Under the pieces are notes generated by a model that saw only the letters and a program-made list of their open reading frames with translations, did not search any database and was not told the origin of the DNA. From the NCBI GenBank assembly GCA_021772735.1, contig JAJFLK010000022.1:1-6105 (forward strand): a DNA stretch of 6,105 nucleotides, given 5' to 3'. The first letter of the stretch is position 1, and every line of letters begins with the position of its first letter. A program made the position numbers and the translations under genes. This DNA is from Candidatus Sumerlaeota bacterium (GTDB lineage Bacteria; Sumerlaeota; Sumerlaeia; MVZB01; JAJFLK01). Of this stretch, positions 5,908 through 6,105 are shown piece by piece.

Positions 5908-5916
5908 GTCTCATCT

Positions 5917-5924
5917 CTCCTTCC
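5917..5924 (-). promoter_or_regulatory. Shine-Dalgarno site of the protease/scaffold gene
   Basis: GGAAGGAG on the minus strand, 9 nt before the ATG at 5905-5907. An out-of-frame ATG (5912-5914) lies between them; it is closer than usual and opens no useful frame. Confidence 0.7.
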
Positions 5925-5942
5925 GTTTAGCTTTATTCCCGG

Positions 5943-6105
5943 TTATCGCTCTGCGGAGCGATTGGCCCGGTCTTCAATCATGACTTCTTCGGCGACGTCG
6001 TCATCGCTGTGGGGGAGGTCGTCGCCGCGGCCGGACCCGGGCGTGGATTGGCTGGATTGTCCGGCCGACGACGACGGTGGCCTGTTGCCCCAGGAAACGG
6101 GGGGA
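5943..6105 (-). CDS. C-terminal end of an upstream head gene (portal or head morphogenesis protein?), 5' end outside window
   Basis: Reading back from a TAA at 5943-5945, one minus-strand frame is open to the window edge (53 codons), while the other two are closed by TGA codons around 5981-5987. The visible tail is Ser/Pro/Gly-rich (PPSSSAGQSSQSTPGSGRG) followed by an acidic stretch (DDLPHSDDDVAEE) and ends EDRANRSAER, a typical disordered C-terminus. No domain can be named. In Mu-like modules the gene before the protease is the F-like head morphogenesis protein or the portal, so that is the positional guess. The stop lies 35 nt before the protease ATG, consistent with one operon. Confidence 0.6.
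   Translation of the reverse strand, partial: PPVSWGNRPPSSSAGQSSQSTPGSGRGDDLPHSDDDVAEEVMIEDRANRSAER
5945..5962 (-). other. Hairpin at the 3' end of the upstream head gene
   Basis: ATCGCTC-CGCA-GAGCGAT in the minus-strand transcript forms a perfect 7-bp stem with a 4-nt loop; its last base-paired T is the first base of the TAA stop. No U run follows, so it is not an intrinsic terminator. It could shape the end of the message or the translation of the protease gene, or be a chance result of codon choice. Confidence 0.35.

Noticed and set aside
1..6105. CRISPR array, tRNA, integrase, insertion sequence or attachment site
   Set aside because: No regularly spaced repeats, tRNA-like fold, transposase or integrase motifs, or flanking direct repeats were seen.

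Overview
The window is part of the structural gene module of a tailed bacteriophage or prophage, read mostly on the minus strand. Base composition is high-GC throughout, and most genes have clear Shine-Dalgarno sites, so a GC-rich bacterial host is likely. I see no host housekeeping gene, tRNA, integrase or attachment site, so neither the host taxon nor the state (integrated or free) can be fixed. The gene families resemble the head block of Mu-like (transposable-phage type) head modules.

In minus-strand transcription order (from 6105 down to 1), the window contains: the C-terminal end of an upstream head gene (5943-6105; portal or F-like head morphogenesis protein by position only); a Mu gpI-like prohead protease/scaffold (4960-5907); a DUF2190-type capsid decoration protein (4508-4900); the major capsid protein (3056-4000); a doubtful 52-residue ORF and a strong GC hairpin just after the capsid stop; a DUF1320/Mu gp36-type head-tail connector (2455-2877); a 203-residue putative distal tail protein (1827-2438); and the first 577 codons of a large tail hub/tip protein that runs off the left edge (1-1733). 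The last gene is open from its ATG to the window edge. Together these genes would build the procapsid, mature it by proteolysis, decorate it, cap it with a connector and start the tail tip.

Two things depart from a plain structural operon. First, a single plus-strand gene (4093-4485) encoding a small one-pass membrane protein with an acidic helical N-terminus sits between the decoration and capsid genes. It opposes all its neighbours and looks like a moron (accessory cargo gene). Second, the order jumps from the DUF1320 connector straight to tail-tip proteins, with no tail terminator, tube, chaperone or tape-measure gene between them.

Family assignments come from reading the translated sequence and recalling family motifs; no database search was run.
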